The position numbers were made by a program, and so were the translations under genes. Under the pieces are notes generated by a model. That model did no database searches. It was not told the DNA's origin and saw nothing but the letters and a program-made list of their open reading frames with translations. DNA of 64,000 nucleotides from Alphaproteobacteria bacterium (lineage in GTDB: Bacteria; Pseudomonadota; Alphaproteobacteria; Micropepsales; Micropepsaceae), in NCBI GenBank assembly GCA_015654635.1, contig JAATGP010000020.1:62001-126000 (forward strand). The letters are read 5' to 3'. Each line of letters opens with the position of its first letter. Position 1 is the stretch's first letter. This document shows positions 56,492-64,000 of this stretch, piece after piece.

Positions 56492-57832
56492 ATGGCCAGC
56501 GTCGCGAAGTCCTCCAAGAACTGCACGGTCAATCCGCTGAAGACCAGCCAGCCGCTGGGTGGCGCCTCGGCTTTCATGGGGCTGGATGGCTGTTTGCCTA
56601 TGCTTCATGCCGCGCAGGGCTGCACGGCCTTTGCGCTGGTGCTGCTGGTGCGTCATTACCGTGAAGCCATTCCTTTTCAAACCACGGCCATGAACGAGGT
56701 CACCACCATTCTTGGGGGCAAAGACAATCTGGAAGAGGCCATCCTTAATATCGCCAAGCGGGCCCAGCCGAAGGTGATTGGCATCTGTTCCAACGGGCTC
56801 ATCGAAGCGCGCGGCGAAGATATTCGCGGGGATCTGAAACTGATCCGCCAGCGCCACCCCGAACTCGACGGCATCGCGCTTATTTATGCCAAGACGCCCG
56901 ATTATAAGGGCGGTTTTCAGGATGGCTGGGCGGCGGCGGTTACTGCCATGGTTGATGAGTTGGTCGAGCCTGATTTCGCGCGCCATCTGCACCAGATCAA
57001 TATCCTTGCGGGTTGCCATCTGACGCCTGCCGATCTCGAAGAAATCCGTGACACGGTAGAAGCCTTCGGTTTGGAGCCGATCATCTTGCCGGATATTGCT
57101 GGTTCGCTCGATGGCCATGTGGCCGACAATTGGGTGCAGACCACCATGGGCGGCACCAAGCTGGACGACATTCGCCGCATGGGCTGTTCGGTGGCCACTT
57201 TGGCGCTGGGATTGCAAATGGAACCGGCCGCTCGCGTCATTGAAACGCGTTGCGATGTGCCGGTGGAGGTGTTTCCGCGGCTAACGGGTTTGCTGGCTTG
57301 GGATAATTTTGTCGCCGCATTGGCGCGGCTGTCGGGAAAGTCGGTTCCGGCGTCCATCCGGCGGCGGCGCAGCCAACTCCTGGATGCGATGCTGGATGGC
57401 CATTTCTATTTCGGCCAAAAGAAGATTGCGATAGCCGCCGAACCTGATCTGTTGTTGGGGCTGACCGGTTTCCTCACCGACATGGGGGCCATCATCGCAG
57501 CGGCAGTGACGACGACCGACAGTGCAGCGCTGCCGCTGGTGCCGTCGCAGGGCGTCAGGATTGGCGATCTTGACGATCTCGAACAGGCTGCCACCGATTG
57601 CGAGCTGCTCATCTGCCACAGCCATGGCGCGCGCATCGCCGAGCGCTTGGGTCTTCCGTTTTTCCGCGCGGGTTTTCCGCTCTTCGACCGGCTGGGCGCG
57701 GCCCACAAGTTGTCGATCGGCTATCGCGGCACGCGCGATCTGATTTTCGAAATCGGCAATCTCTTCATTGCCGCAGACAGTCACCATCACTCAGCCAAGG
57801 GAGGCAAGGATGCGCCGGTTGCATCTCATTGA
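56492..57832 (+). CDS. nifN: NifN, FeMo-cofactor scaffold
   Basis: 446 residues. Partner of NifE. Motifs NPLKTSQPLGGASAFMGLDG, AAQGCTAFALVLLVRHY and IGICSNGLIEARGED show NifK ancestry. The end overlaps nifX by 23 bases. Confidence 0.96.
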   Translation: MASVAKSSKNCTVNPLKTSQPLGGASAFMGLDGCLPMLHAAQGCTAFALVLLVRHYREAIPFQTTAMNEVTTILGGKDNLEEAILNIAKRAQPKVIGICSNGLIEARGEDIRGDLKLIRQRHPELDGIALIYAKTPDYKGGFQDGWAAAVTAMVDELVEPDFARHLHQINILAGCHLTPADLEEIRDTVEAFGLEPIILPDIAGSLDGHVADNWVQTTMGGTKLDDIRRMGCSVATLALGLQMEPAARVIETRCDVPVEVFPRLTGLLAWDNFVAALARLSGKSVPASIRRRRSQLLDAMLDGHFYFGQKKIAIAAEPDLLLGLTGFLTDMGAIIAAAVTTTDSAALPLVPSQGVRIGDLDDLEQAATDCELLICHSHGARIAERLGLPFFRAGFPLFDRLGAAHKLSIGYRGTRDLIFEIGNLFIAADSHHHSAKGGKDAPVASH

Positions 57833-58277
57833 ATCGAGTCCAGAAGAGGTTGGCGAACTCGCGGGTGCGCTCAAAATTGCCTTCTGTACGCAAGATCTGC
57901 GCCGGGTGGATTCCCATTTCGGCAGCGCACCATCGATTGTGATCTATGAAGTGAGCCCGAACGACTCCCGCTTCGTCGAGGCGGTGCAGTTCGACACCGT
58001 CAGCGCCCAAAATGGCACCCATATCGAAGATGGCGATGACCGCATCGGCGCTAAGGTGGGCGCTATCACGGGCTGCGCCATGCTGTTCTCGCTGGCCATC
58101 GGCGGCGTGGCGGCGGCGCGGGTCGTTAATGCCAAAGTCTACCCGTTGAAACTGCCGAAAGTCGAAGCCATCAGCGAGGTGATCGGCCGGGTGCAGGTGA
58201 TGATGAACGGCACCCCGCCACCATGGATGCGCAAACTGTTGAGCAAAGAGCAGTCGCTCGCTTTTGCCGATGAGTGA
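57810..58277 (+). CDS. nifX: NifX, cofactor carrier
   Basis: 155 residues. Binds NifB-co/VK-cluster in relatives. The core region IAFCTQDLRRVDSHFGSAPS and the end PLKLPKVEAISEVIGRVQVM are typical. The internal ATG that follows GGAGG-like RBS is chosen over an upstream frame within nifN. Confidence 0.94.
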   Translation: MRRLHLIESSPEEVGELAGALKIAFCTQDLRRVDSHFGSAPSIVIYEVSPNDSRFVEAVQFDTVSAQNGTHIEDGDDRIGAKVGAITGCAMLFSLAIGGVAAARVVNAKVYPLKLPKVEAISEVIGRVQVMMNGTPPPWMRKLLSKEQSLAFADE

Positions 58278-58731
58278 GGCGGGCGTGGGCGAAACCGATC
58301 TCGCGCCGTTCCTAAAGGAGTTGGTGCGCCAGGTTCGCGCCCAGGACACCTATGATTTCTGGTCGGGCCGGCCAGACGCCGATCTTCTAGAACCCTTTAT
58401 CGTCGACAAGAAGAAGGCGCGCGAGATTCCGGTTGTTGGTGATCCCGATCTGCGGACGCTGAATCGCATCAATCAATTCTACGGTGCTGTCTCGCTCTCC
58501 ATTGAGCAGAAGACAGGCATCATGGCTACGCCGGTGCTGCAGCTCTCCCATGAAGGCTTTGGCCGCATCGTGCTGGTCTGTGGGCGATTGGTGGTGGTTT
58601 CCAAGAATTTGCGCGACGCGCACCGCTTCGGCTTCCCGACGCTGGAAAAGCTGGCCGCCGATGGCGAGGCGCTGGTGAACGACGCTGCAATGTGGATTCA
58701 AAAATTCAACGATGCCGCGCAGGCGGATTAG
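58270..58731 (+). CDS. NifX-associated protein (DUF269)
   Basis: 153 residues. Typical DUF269 sequence: FLKELVRQVRAQDTYDFWSG, RTLNRINQFYGAVSLSIEQK and GRIVLVCGRLVVVSKNLRDA. It always goes with nifX in Mo-nitrogenase clusters; its function is not established. Starts within nifX by an 8-base overlap; an in-frame TTG two codons before is possible. Confidence 0.92.
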   Translation: MSEAGVGETDLAPFLKELVRQVRAQDTYDFWSGRPDADLLEPFIVDKKKAREIPVVGDPDLRTLNRINQFYGAVSLSIEQKTGIMATPVLQLSHEGFGRIVLVCGRLVVVSKNLRDAHRFGFPTLEKLAADGEALVNDAAMWIQKFNDAAQAD

Positions 58732-58741
58732 GAGGGATGGT

Positions 58742-59035
58742 ATGAGGGAATTTGTGACGCGCGATGGAACGCCTTGGGAGCCCGTCTATTTGCAGTCGAT
58801 CAACAGCGAGGACTGCCTCGGCTGCGGGCGTTGCTACAAAGTTTGCGGCCGCAACGTGCTGTCGCTCGTCCCGCTCGACGAAGACGGCAACGTCACCGAA
58901 GAGGAGGAGGATATCGAGCGGCACGTGATGACTGTTTCCCATGCGGGCGATTGCATCGGCTGCGGCGCCTGCGCCCGCGTCTGCGCCAAGAATTGCCAAA
59001 GGCATGGCAAAGAAGCCTTAGCGGAGGCGGCCTGA
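58742..59035 (+). CDS. fdxB: Nif-specific ferredoxin III
   Basis: 97 residues with two 4Fe-4S sites: CLGCGRCYKVCGRNV and CIGCGACARVCAKNC. Start MREFVTRDGTPWEPVYLQSI is typical of FdxB. RBS AGGAGG. Probable electron carrier for cofactor assembly or nitrogenase. Confidence 0.93.
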   Translation: MREFVTRDGTPWEPVYLQSINSEDCLGCGRCYKVCGRNVLSLVPLDEDGNVTEEEEDIERHVMTVSHAGDCIGCGACARVCAKNCQRHGKEALAEAA

Positions 59036-59051
59036 CGTCGGGAACCCGACA
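59036..59051. promoter_or_regulatory. Degenerate NifA site before the iscA-nifJ part
   Basis: CGT-N10-ACA, one base off TGT-N10-ACA, within the dyad GTCGGG-AA-CCCGAC, about 60 bases before the sigma-54 promoter and immediately after the fdxB stop. Confidence 0.45.
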
Positions 59052-59111
59052 ATCGCGCGCTGTGTCGTGTTGTGTCGGGTCCCGGCTTTCGCAGAAAGCC
59101 ACCTCTTGTCT

Positions 59112-59127
59112 TGGCGCGAAGCTTGCT
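59112..59127 (+). promoter_or_regulatory. Internal sigma-54 promoter for iscA-nfu-nifV-nifW-nifJ
   Basis: TGGCGC-N5-TTGCT: GG and GC correctly spaced, one mismatch in the -24 box, 55 bases before the iscA-like start. Confidence 0.65.
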
Positions 59128-59181
59128 AGGGATAAACCCAAGACCGTTCGTTTCGACAAATAGGAGGCGGCTATCCTGGAG

Positions 59182-59496
59182 TTGACGCAAAATGCAGTGG
59201 CGGCGTTCCGGCGCGTGATTGCCGAAACCGGCGACAACGACATTCTCGGCATTCGTATCGCGGCCAGCGGCGGTTGTTCGGGTATCCAGTACGAACTTGG
59301 CCTTGAAGCTGAGGCTCGCGAAGGCGACGCCGTCATCCATTTCGGCGACGTGATGGTGTTTGTGGACGCGGAATCCAAAGCCGCACTCGCCGGGGTCGAA
59401 GTTGATTTCTGCGAGAACGCCAAAGCGGCGGGATTTATTTTCCACCAACCCAATGGGTGCGGCTCTTGCGGTAAGCGCCAGAGCTGTGGGAGCTGA
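59182..59496 (+). CDS. Nif-associated IscA/HesB-type Fe-S carrier
   Basis: 104 residues of the A-type carrier family. Cys ligands in ASGGCSGIQYEL and in NGCGSCGKRQSCGS. Delivers clusters to nitrogenase proteins, presumably. No ATG exists in a reasonable place. TTG is called here, but AGGAGG at 59162-59167 is 14 bases from it; CTG at 59176 (8 bases) or ATC at 59173 would be better spaced and would give the more usual LELTQNA start. Confidence 0.86.
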   Translation: MTQNAVAAFRRVIAETGDNDILGIRIAASGGCSGIQYELGLEAEAREGDAVIHFGDVMVFVDAESKAALAGVEVDFCENAKAAGFIFHQPNGCGSCGKRQSCGS

Positions 59497-59500
59497 CGCC

Positions 59501-59794
59501 ATGCTGGATCATTCTATCGAGTCCGCACCAATGTTGCGGCCCCCCACGCCCGACTTTGATGCGCTGATTGCCGCGGTGATTGCCGAGATGCGCCCGGTGT
59601 TGCAACGTGATGGCGGCGACATCGAACTCATCACCATCGAGGGGGATATGGTCGTGGTCGATATGAAGGGCAGTTGCGTCGGCTGTGTGCTGGCTTCGGT
59701 GACGCTGGCCGGGGTGCGCAAGAAGCTGATGGATGCGGTCGGCAAGCCGCTGCGTGTGATGCCGCTCTCGGCCACCACCATAAGGCGTTCGTGA
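59501..59794 (+). CDS. NFU-domain protein (short NifU-type scaffold)
   Basis: 97 residues, corresponding only to the C-terminal third of classical Nif[21 protein letters not shown] and CVGC in [16 protein letters not shown]. The N-terminal IscU-like and ferredoxin parts are absent. Starts 4 bases after the iscA-like stop; its stop overlaps the nifV start by one base. Probably transfers clusters with the IscA-like protein. Confidence 0.9.
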   Translation: MLDHSIESAPMLRPPTPDFDALIAAVIAEMRPVLQRDGGDIELITIEGDMVVVDMKGSCVGCVLASVTLAGVRKKLMDAVGKPLRVMPLSATTIRRS

Positions 59795-60936
59795 TGGACA
59801 CCGTCGTCATCAACGACACCACCTTGCGTGACGGCGAACAGGCGGCGGGTGTTGCCTTCCGGCGCTGCGAAAAGCTGGCGATTGCGCGGGCGCTCGATGA
59901 CGCCGGTGTTCGCGAGATGGAGATTGGCGTTCCGGCGATGGGGCGCGAGGAACAGGACGACATCCGTGCGGTGGCAGAGCTGAGGCTGGAGGCGCGGCTG
60001 ATCACTTGGTGCCGGATGCGCGAAGATGATCTACAAGCGGCGCGGGCTTGCGGCGTCAACATGGTCAATATGTCGATCCCCGTCTCGGATCAACAGCTGC
60101 AGAGCAAGCTCGGCCGAGATCGCAGCTGGGCGCTCAGCGAAATCACCCGCATGGTGGGGCGCGCGCGTGATTGCGGGCTGGAGGTGGCACTGGGGGGCGA
60201 AGATTCCTCGCGTGCCGATTTGGGTTTTGTCATCGAAGCGGCAGCCACAGCCGCGGCCGCAGGCGCCCGGCGTTTTCGCTTCGCCGATACGCTGGGGATT
60301 CTCGATCCCTTTGCCACCTGCGAGATTTTCCACAAGCTCCGCGCTGCGCTTTCCTGCGAGCTGGAAATTCATGCCCATGACGATCTGGGGCTGGCGACGG
60401 CCAATTCGCTCGCCGCGGTGCTGGGCGGAGCCAGCCACGTCAACACCACGGTGAACGGACTGGGCGAGCGTGCCGGCAACGCGCCCCTGGAAGAAGTGGT
60501 AATGGCATTGTCGCATCTTTATCACCACGATACCGGCATTGCGCCCGCGCAGCTACCCAAGATCTCGTGTCTCGTGGCCGGGGTCTCCGGCCGTCCGGTC
60601 TCTGCGGGAAAATCCATTGTGGGCGAGGGCGTCTTCACCCATGAATCGGGCATTCACGTTCACGGGCTGCTGCGCGACCGGCAGAATTATCAGAGTCTCG
60701 ACCCGTCCGAACTCGGTCGCGAGCATCGCCTTGTCTTGGGCAAACATTCCGGTGTTGCGGGCGTTTTTCACGCTTATCAGAGGCTCGGCCTCAACTTGGA
60801 CGAGATCCAAGCACGGCAAATCCTCGGTTTTGTGCGCGCCTTCGCCAACGAGGCCAAAGAAGCCCCGGGGGAAGACGATTTGAAGCGTTTTTATCGCGAA
60901 ACGGTACGCGCGCGTTGCGGAACGGTGGTGTCATGA
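59794..60936 (+). CDS. nifV: Homocitrate synthase NifV
   Basis: 380 residues. Condenses acetyl-CoA and 2-oxoglutarate to homocitrate, the organic ligand of FeMo-cofactor. [16 protein letters not shown] at the start, [16 protein letters not shown], and [23 protein letters not shown] overlaps the NFU stop; nifW start overlaps its own stop (ATGA). Confidence 0.96.
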   Translation: MDTVVINDTTLRDGEQAAGVAFRRCEKLAIARALDDAGVREMEIGVPAMGREEQDDIRAVAELRLEARLITWCRMREDDLQAARACGVNMVNMSIPVSDQQLQSKLGRDRSWALSEITRMVGRARDCGLEVALGGEDSSRADLGFVIEAAATAAAAGARRFRFADTLGILDPFATCEIFHKLRAALSCELEIHAHDDLGLATANSLAAVLGGASHVNTTVNGLGERAGNAPLEEVVMALSHLYHHDTGIAPAQLPKISCLVAGVSGRPVSAGKSIVGEGVFTHESGIHVHGLLRDRQNYQSLDPSELGREHRLVLGKHSGVAGVFHAYQRLGLNLDEIQARQILGFVRAFANEAKEAPGEDDLKRFYRETVRARCGTVVS

Positions 60937-61268
60937 GCGATCTGGAAAAAGATCTGTCTGGGCTTTCCGGCGCCGAAGATTTCTTCGCCTATTTCGGCCT
61001 TGCTTTCGACACACAGGTTATCGCGGCCAGCCGTCTGCACATTCTCAAGCAGTTTCATGACAATCTGGCCACGATAGACGGGCTCGAAGCGCTTGGAGAA
61101 GATGCCAAGCGCGCCGTCTATCGCGAACAATTGGCACGCGCCTATCAGCGCTTTGTCGCCGGCACAGCCTTAACGGAACGCGTCTTTCCCCGGCTGGCAC
61201 TGGCCAAAGGCGCATTTGTCGCTTTGTCCTCTCTGCGCCTGCCGCCTAAACCGGGTAAAGCCACTTGA
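60933..61268 (+). CDS. nifW: NifW, nitrogenase-stabilising protein
   Basis: 111 residues. Family core [32 protein letters not shown], and the C-terminal [19 protein letters not shown]. Protects or helps assemble the MoFe protein in relatives. Coupled to nifV; nifJ begins 17 bases downstream. Confidence 0.94.
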   Translation: MSDLEKDLSGLSGAEDFFAYFGLAFDTQVIAASRLHILKQFHDNLATIDGLEALGEDAKRAVYREQLARAYQRFVAGTALTERVFPRLALAKGAFVALSSLRLPPKPGKAT

Positions 61269-61285
61269 GCAATCGGGAGCTATCC

Positions 61286-64000
61286 ATGACCAAGCCACAT
61301 ATGATCACCGTTGACGGCAATGAGGCCTGTGCCTCTGTGGCCTACCGGATGAACGAGCTGGCGGTTATTTATCCCATCACCCCATCTTCCACGATGGGTG
61401 AGCTTGCCGATCAATGGATGAGCGAGGGCAAGACCAATCTCTGGGGCCGTGTCCTCGATGTGGTCGAGATGCAGTCCGAAGGCGGCGCCGCCGGTGCCGT
61501 GCATGGTGCCCTGCAGGCGGGCGCACTGGCCACGACCTTCACCGCGTCCCAAGGCCTGCTCTTGATGATTCCCAACATGTACAAGATCGCAGGCGAGTTG
61601 ACGCCCTTCGTGATGCATGTGACGGCTCGCACCATTGCCACTCATGCCCTGTCGATCTTCGGCGATCATTCCGATGTCATGGCGGTGCGCCAGACCGGCT
61701 TTGCCATGCTGGCCTCGGCCTCGGTGCAAGAGGCGCAGGATATGGCGGCCGTGGCGCAATCGGCATCGTTGCGTTCGCGGGTGCCGTTTGTGCATTTTTT
61801 CGACGGCTTCCGCACCTCGCACGAGGTCGCCAAGATCGTGCCGCTGTCGGATGACGATTTGCGCGGCATGGTTGACGAGCCTGAGATCACTGCTTTACGC
61901 CGCCGGGCGCTCAGCCCCGATCATCCGGTGGTGCGCGGCACGGCGCAAAATCCGGACCTTTATTTCCAAGGCGTGGAAGCGCGCAATCCTTATTACGACG
62001 CGCTGCCGGATATTGTGCAGGGCGAGATGGATCGGTTGGCCAAGATCACGGGCCGCCCGTACAAGATTTTCGATTATAGCGGTGATCCGAATGCCGCCGA
62101 AGTCATCATCGTGATGGGCTCTGGCGCGGAAACTGTCGCAATGACGGCGGCGTATCTCAATCGCTTGGGCCGCAAGACTGGCGTGCTCAATGTACGGTTG
62201 TTCCGGCCTTTCTCAGTCGAAGCCTTCGTCAAAGCCTTGCCGCAGAGCGTGCGCAAGATTGCCGTGCTCGATCGCACCCGCGAGCCAGGCTCTGTCGGTG
62301 AGCCTTTGTTCCAGGATGTGGTCTCGGCGCTGGCCGAAGCGCGCGGGCAGGGTATCTCCACTCTCGACCCTGTGGTGATCGGCGGGCGCTATGGCTTGGC
62401 CTCCAAGGAATTCACGCCGGCGATGGTGCGGGCGATCTATGACGAGCTGACGCGCGAAAAACCGCGGCGGCGATTTACGGTCGGCATCACCGATGATGTC
62501 GGCGGCTTATCGCTGGCTGTCGATGCCAGTTTCCAGATCGAAATTGCCAATGAGCGCCGCGCGGTGTTTTTCGGGCTTGGATCCGATGGCACGGTCGGCG
62601 CCAACAAGAATTCGGTGAAGATCATTGCCGATAACACCGATCTCTATGCTCAGGGCTATTTCGTCTACGATTCCAAGAAATCCGGCGGCATCACTGTTTC
62701 GCATTTGCGCTTTGCGCCAACGCCGATCCAATCGGCGTTTCTGCTCGACGACGCGCAATTTGTCGCCTGCCACCATTTCGTCTTCCTGGAGCGCTATGAC
62801 GTCCTGAAATATGCCGCTCCGCGCGGCACGCTTCTGCTCAACGCGCCTTATCCGGCCGACGAAATATGGAGTCGGCTGCCGGCCCCGGTGCAGCATGCCA
62901 TCGTCGATAAAGGCCTTAAGCTCTATGTGATCGATGCCGCCAAGGTGGCCCAGGCCGCCGGTATGGGCAGCCGCATCAACACCATTATGCAGACCTGCTT
63001 CTTCGCGCTTGCCGAGGTATTGCCGAAGGACGAGGCCATCGCCGCCATCCGCAAGGCGATCCAAAAAACCTATGGTCGTAAGAGCCAGAAGGTGGTCGAG
63101 AAGAATTTCGCCGCGGTCGATATGACACTGGCGCATCTCGAAGAAGTTGCCGTGCCGCCTCGCTTCGACGGCGCCGATCTGCCGCCGGTGGTGCCTGCTG
63201 ATGCGCCGGATTTCGTCCGTACCGTGACGGCCGCCATGCTGGCGGGCCGTGGTGACGATCTGCCCGTCAGCCTCATGCCGGCTGACGGCACGTGGCCGGT
63301 TGGCACGGCCAAATTTGAAAAACGCAATATTGCCGATGAAATTCCGGTTTGGACCTCGGCAAAATGCATTCAGTGCAACAAATGCGTGATGGTATGTCCG
63401 CATTCGGCGTTGCGCGCCAAGGCGGTTGAAACCCAGGTGCTGGAATTTGCCGCCGAGGCGCTCAAATCCGAGCCCTTCAAAGGCAAGGAAGTAAAGGGCG
63501 ACTACCGCTATGTGCTGCAGGTGGCGCCGGAAGACTGCACCGGTTGCAGCCTCTGTGTGAAGGCTTGTCCGCGCGACGGTATTTTGGCGATGGAACCTAA
63601 AGGCCCGTTGCTCGATGCCGAGCGCGCCAATTTCGACGCTTTCCTGAAGTTGCCGGATCTCGAGCGTGCCGATCTGCGCCTTTCCATGCGTGCCTCGCAA
63701 TTCCTGCAGCCATTGTTCGAATTTTCCGGCGCTTGCACCGGCTGCGGCCAGACCCCCTATGTTCGCACCCTGACACAGCTCTTCGGCGACCGCATGCTGG
63801 TGGCTAACGCGACCGGCTGTTCGTCGATCTATAGTGGCAATCTGCCGACCACGCCTTACACCACCGGCAAGGATGGCCGCGGACCGGCTTGGTCGAACTC
63901 GTTGTTCGAAGACAATGCCGAATTCGGGCTGGGCATGCGCCTCGCCATCGATCGGCATGAGGCGGAGGCACGGGGACTCGTCAACCAGCTTGCCGGCGTC
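61286..64000 (+). CDS. nifJ: Pyruvate:flavodoxin/ferredoxin oxidoreductase NifJ, 3' end outside window
   Basis: 905 codons are visible of an expected 1170-1200. Oxidises pyruvate to acetyl-CoA and reduces ferredoxin or flavodoxin, feeding nitrogenase. Begins MTKPHMITVDGNEACASVAY, then the N-terminal PFOR domain with YPITPSSTMGELADQW, the CoA/TPP contact region GTVGANKNSVKII, two 4Fe-4S sites (CIQCNKCVMVCPHSALR and CTGCSLCVKACPRDG), and the start of the C-terminal TPP domain (FSGACTGCGQTPYVRTL). RBS GGGAG. It is in line with the iscA-nifW genes and no separate promoter is visible, so NifA control is expected. No fixABCX in this window. Confidence 0.95.
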   Translation, partial: MTKPHMITVDGNEACASVAYRMNELAVIYPITPSSTMGELADQWMSEGKTNLWGRVLDVVEMQSEGGAAGAVHGALQAGALATTFTASQGLLLMIPNMYKIAGELTPFVMHVTARTIATHALSIFGDHSDVMAVRQTGFAMLASASVQEAQDMAAVAQSASLRSRVPFVHFFDGFRTSHEVAKIVPLSDDDLRGMVDEPEITALRRRALSPDHPVVRGTAQNPDLYFQGVEARNPYYDALPDIVQGEMDRLAKITGRPYKIFDYSGDPNAAEVIIVMGSGAETVAMTAAYLNRLGRKTGVLNVRLFRPFSVEAFVKALPQSVRKIAVLDRTREPGSVGEPLFQDVVSALAEARGQGISTLDPVVIGGRYGLASKEFTPAMVRAIYDELTREKPRRRFTVGITDDVGGLSLAVDASFQIEIANERRAVFFGLGSDGTVGANKNSVKIIADNTDLYAQGYFVYDSKKSGGITVSHLRFAPTPIQSAFLLDDAQFVACHHFVFLERYDVLKYAAPRGTLLLNAPYPADEIWSRLPAPVQHAIVDKGLKLYVIDAAKVAQAAGMGSRINTIMQTCFFALAEVLPKDEAIAAIRKAIQKTYGRKSQKVVEKNFAAVDMTLAHLEEVAVPPRFDGADLPPVVPADAPDFVRTVTAAMLAGRGDDLPVSLMPADGTWPVGTAKFEKRNIADEIPVWTSAKCIQCNKCVMVCPHSALRAKAVETQVLEFAAEALKSEPFKGKEVKGDYRYVLQVAPEDCTGCSLCVKACPRDGILAMEPKGPLLDAERANFDAFLKLPDLERADLRLSMRASQFLQPLFEFSGACTGCGQTPYVRTLTQLFGDRMLVANATGCSSIYSGNLPTTPYTTGKDGRGPAWSNSLFEDNAEFGLGMRLAIDRHEAEARGLVNQLAGV

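Noticed and set aside
62507..63958. 483-codon minus-strand frame opposite nifJ
   Set aside because: The plus strand encodes an unmistakable PFOR with Fe-S motifs; the antisense product is low-complexity and His/Arg-rich as expected for a GC-rich shadow.

Overview
The window reads as a chromosomal segment of a nitrogen-fixing alphaproteobacterium. The evidence is an oxygen-sensitive type NifA (C-X11-C-X19-C-X4-C), a DraT/DraG pair, a ScfR/RamB-type regulator beside isocitrate lyase, an ETF-ubiquinone oxidoreductase, and an exact EcfG-type general-stress promoter (GGAAC-N16-CGTT) in front of katE. I do not assign a genus. Genes are dense, often overlap by 1-4 bases and form long co-directional runs. 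I see no rRNA, tRNA, insertion sequence, prophage or CRISPR array.

Positions 1-6561 hold acetate and C2 metabolism: malic enzyme (cut by the window start) behind a ScfR/RamB-like regulator, divergent from isocitrate lyase and malate synthase G. Positions 6797-18985 hold a fatty-acid degradation island: acyl-CoA ligase, a MerR regulator, thiolase, a FadN-type hydroxyacyl-CoA dehydrogenase/enoyl-CoA hydratase fusion, acyl-CoA dehydrogenase, thioesterase, an SDR, EtfB, EtfA and ETF-QO. Together they activate acyl chains, oxidise them and pass electrons to ubiquinone; the acetyl-CoA can enter the glyoxylate shunt encoded just upstream. Positions 19154-22511 hold stress-type genes: large catalase KatE, a secreted DUF4142 protein and a small conserved protein.

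Positions 22627-33966 hold a chemosensory operon on the minus strand: soluble double-tip receptor, triple-CheW protein, CheB, HEAT-repeat protein, CheR, receiver, CheA, CheY, CheC-like protein and a hybrid histidine kinase. No flagellar gene accompanies it. Positions 33967-43222 are mixed: an intergenic region with a strong orphan terminator, a small membrane protein, CsbD, SelO, a quinone reductase-like flavoprotein, a membrane PAS protein, a stand-alone CheB esterase domain, a two-part predicted nuclease, a FUSC-like membrane protein, an aminotransferase and a molbindin.

From 43493 to the window end is a nif cluster: nifA-nifQ, nifS-draT-draG, the opposing nifB-fdx-nifZ-nifT, and nifH-D-K-E-N-X-DUF269-fdxB-iscA-nfu-nifV-nifW-nifJ (nifJ cut by the end). 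Sigma-54 promoters are visible before nifS, nifH, nifB and the iscA-nifJ part. NifA-type TGT-N10-ACA sites are exact before nifS and between nifB and nifH, and degenerate before iscA. Together these genes cover regulation, FeMo-cofactor assembly, nitrogenase structural proteins, post-translational switch-off and the reductant supply. Nothing here is a proven new system. The least explained items are the chemosensory operon architecture, the two-part nuclease, the 14-bp inverted repeat between the PAS and CheB-like genes, and the orphan terminator near 34.2 kb.
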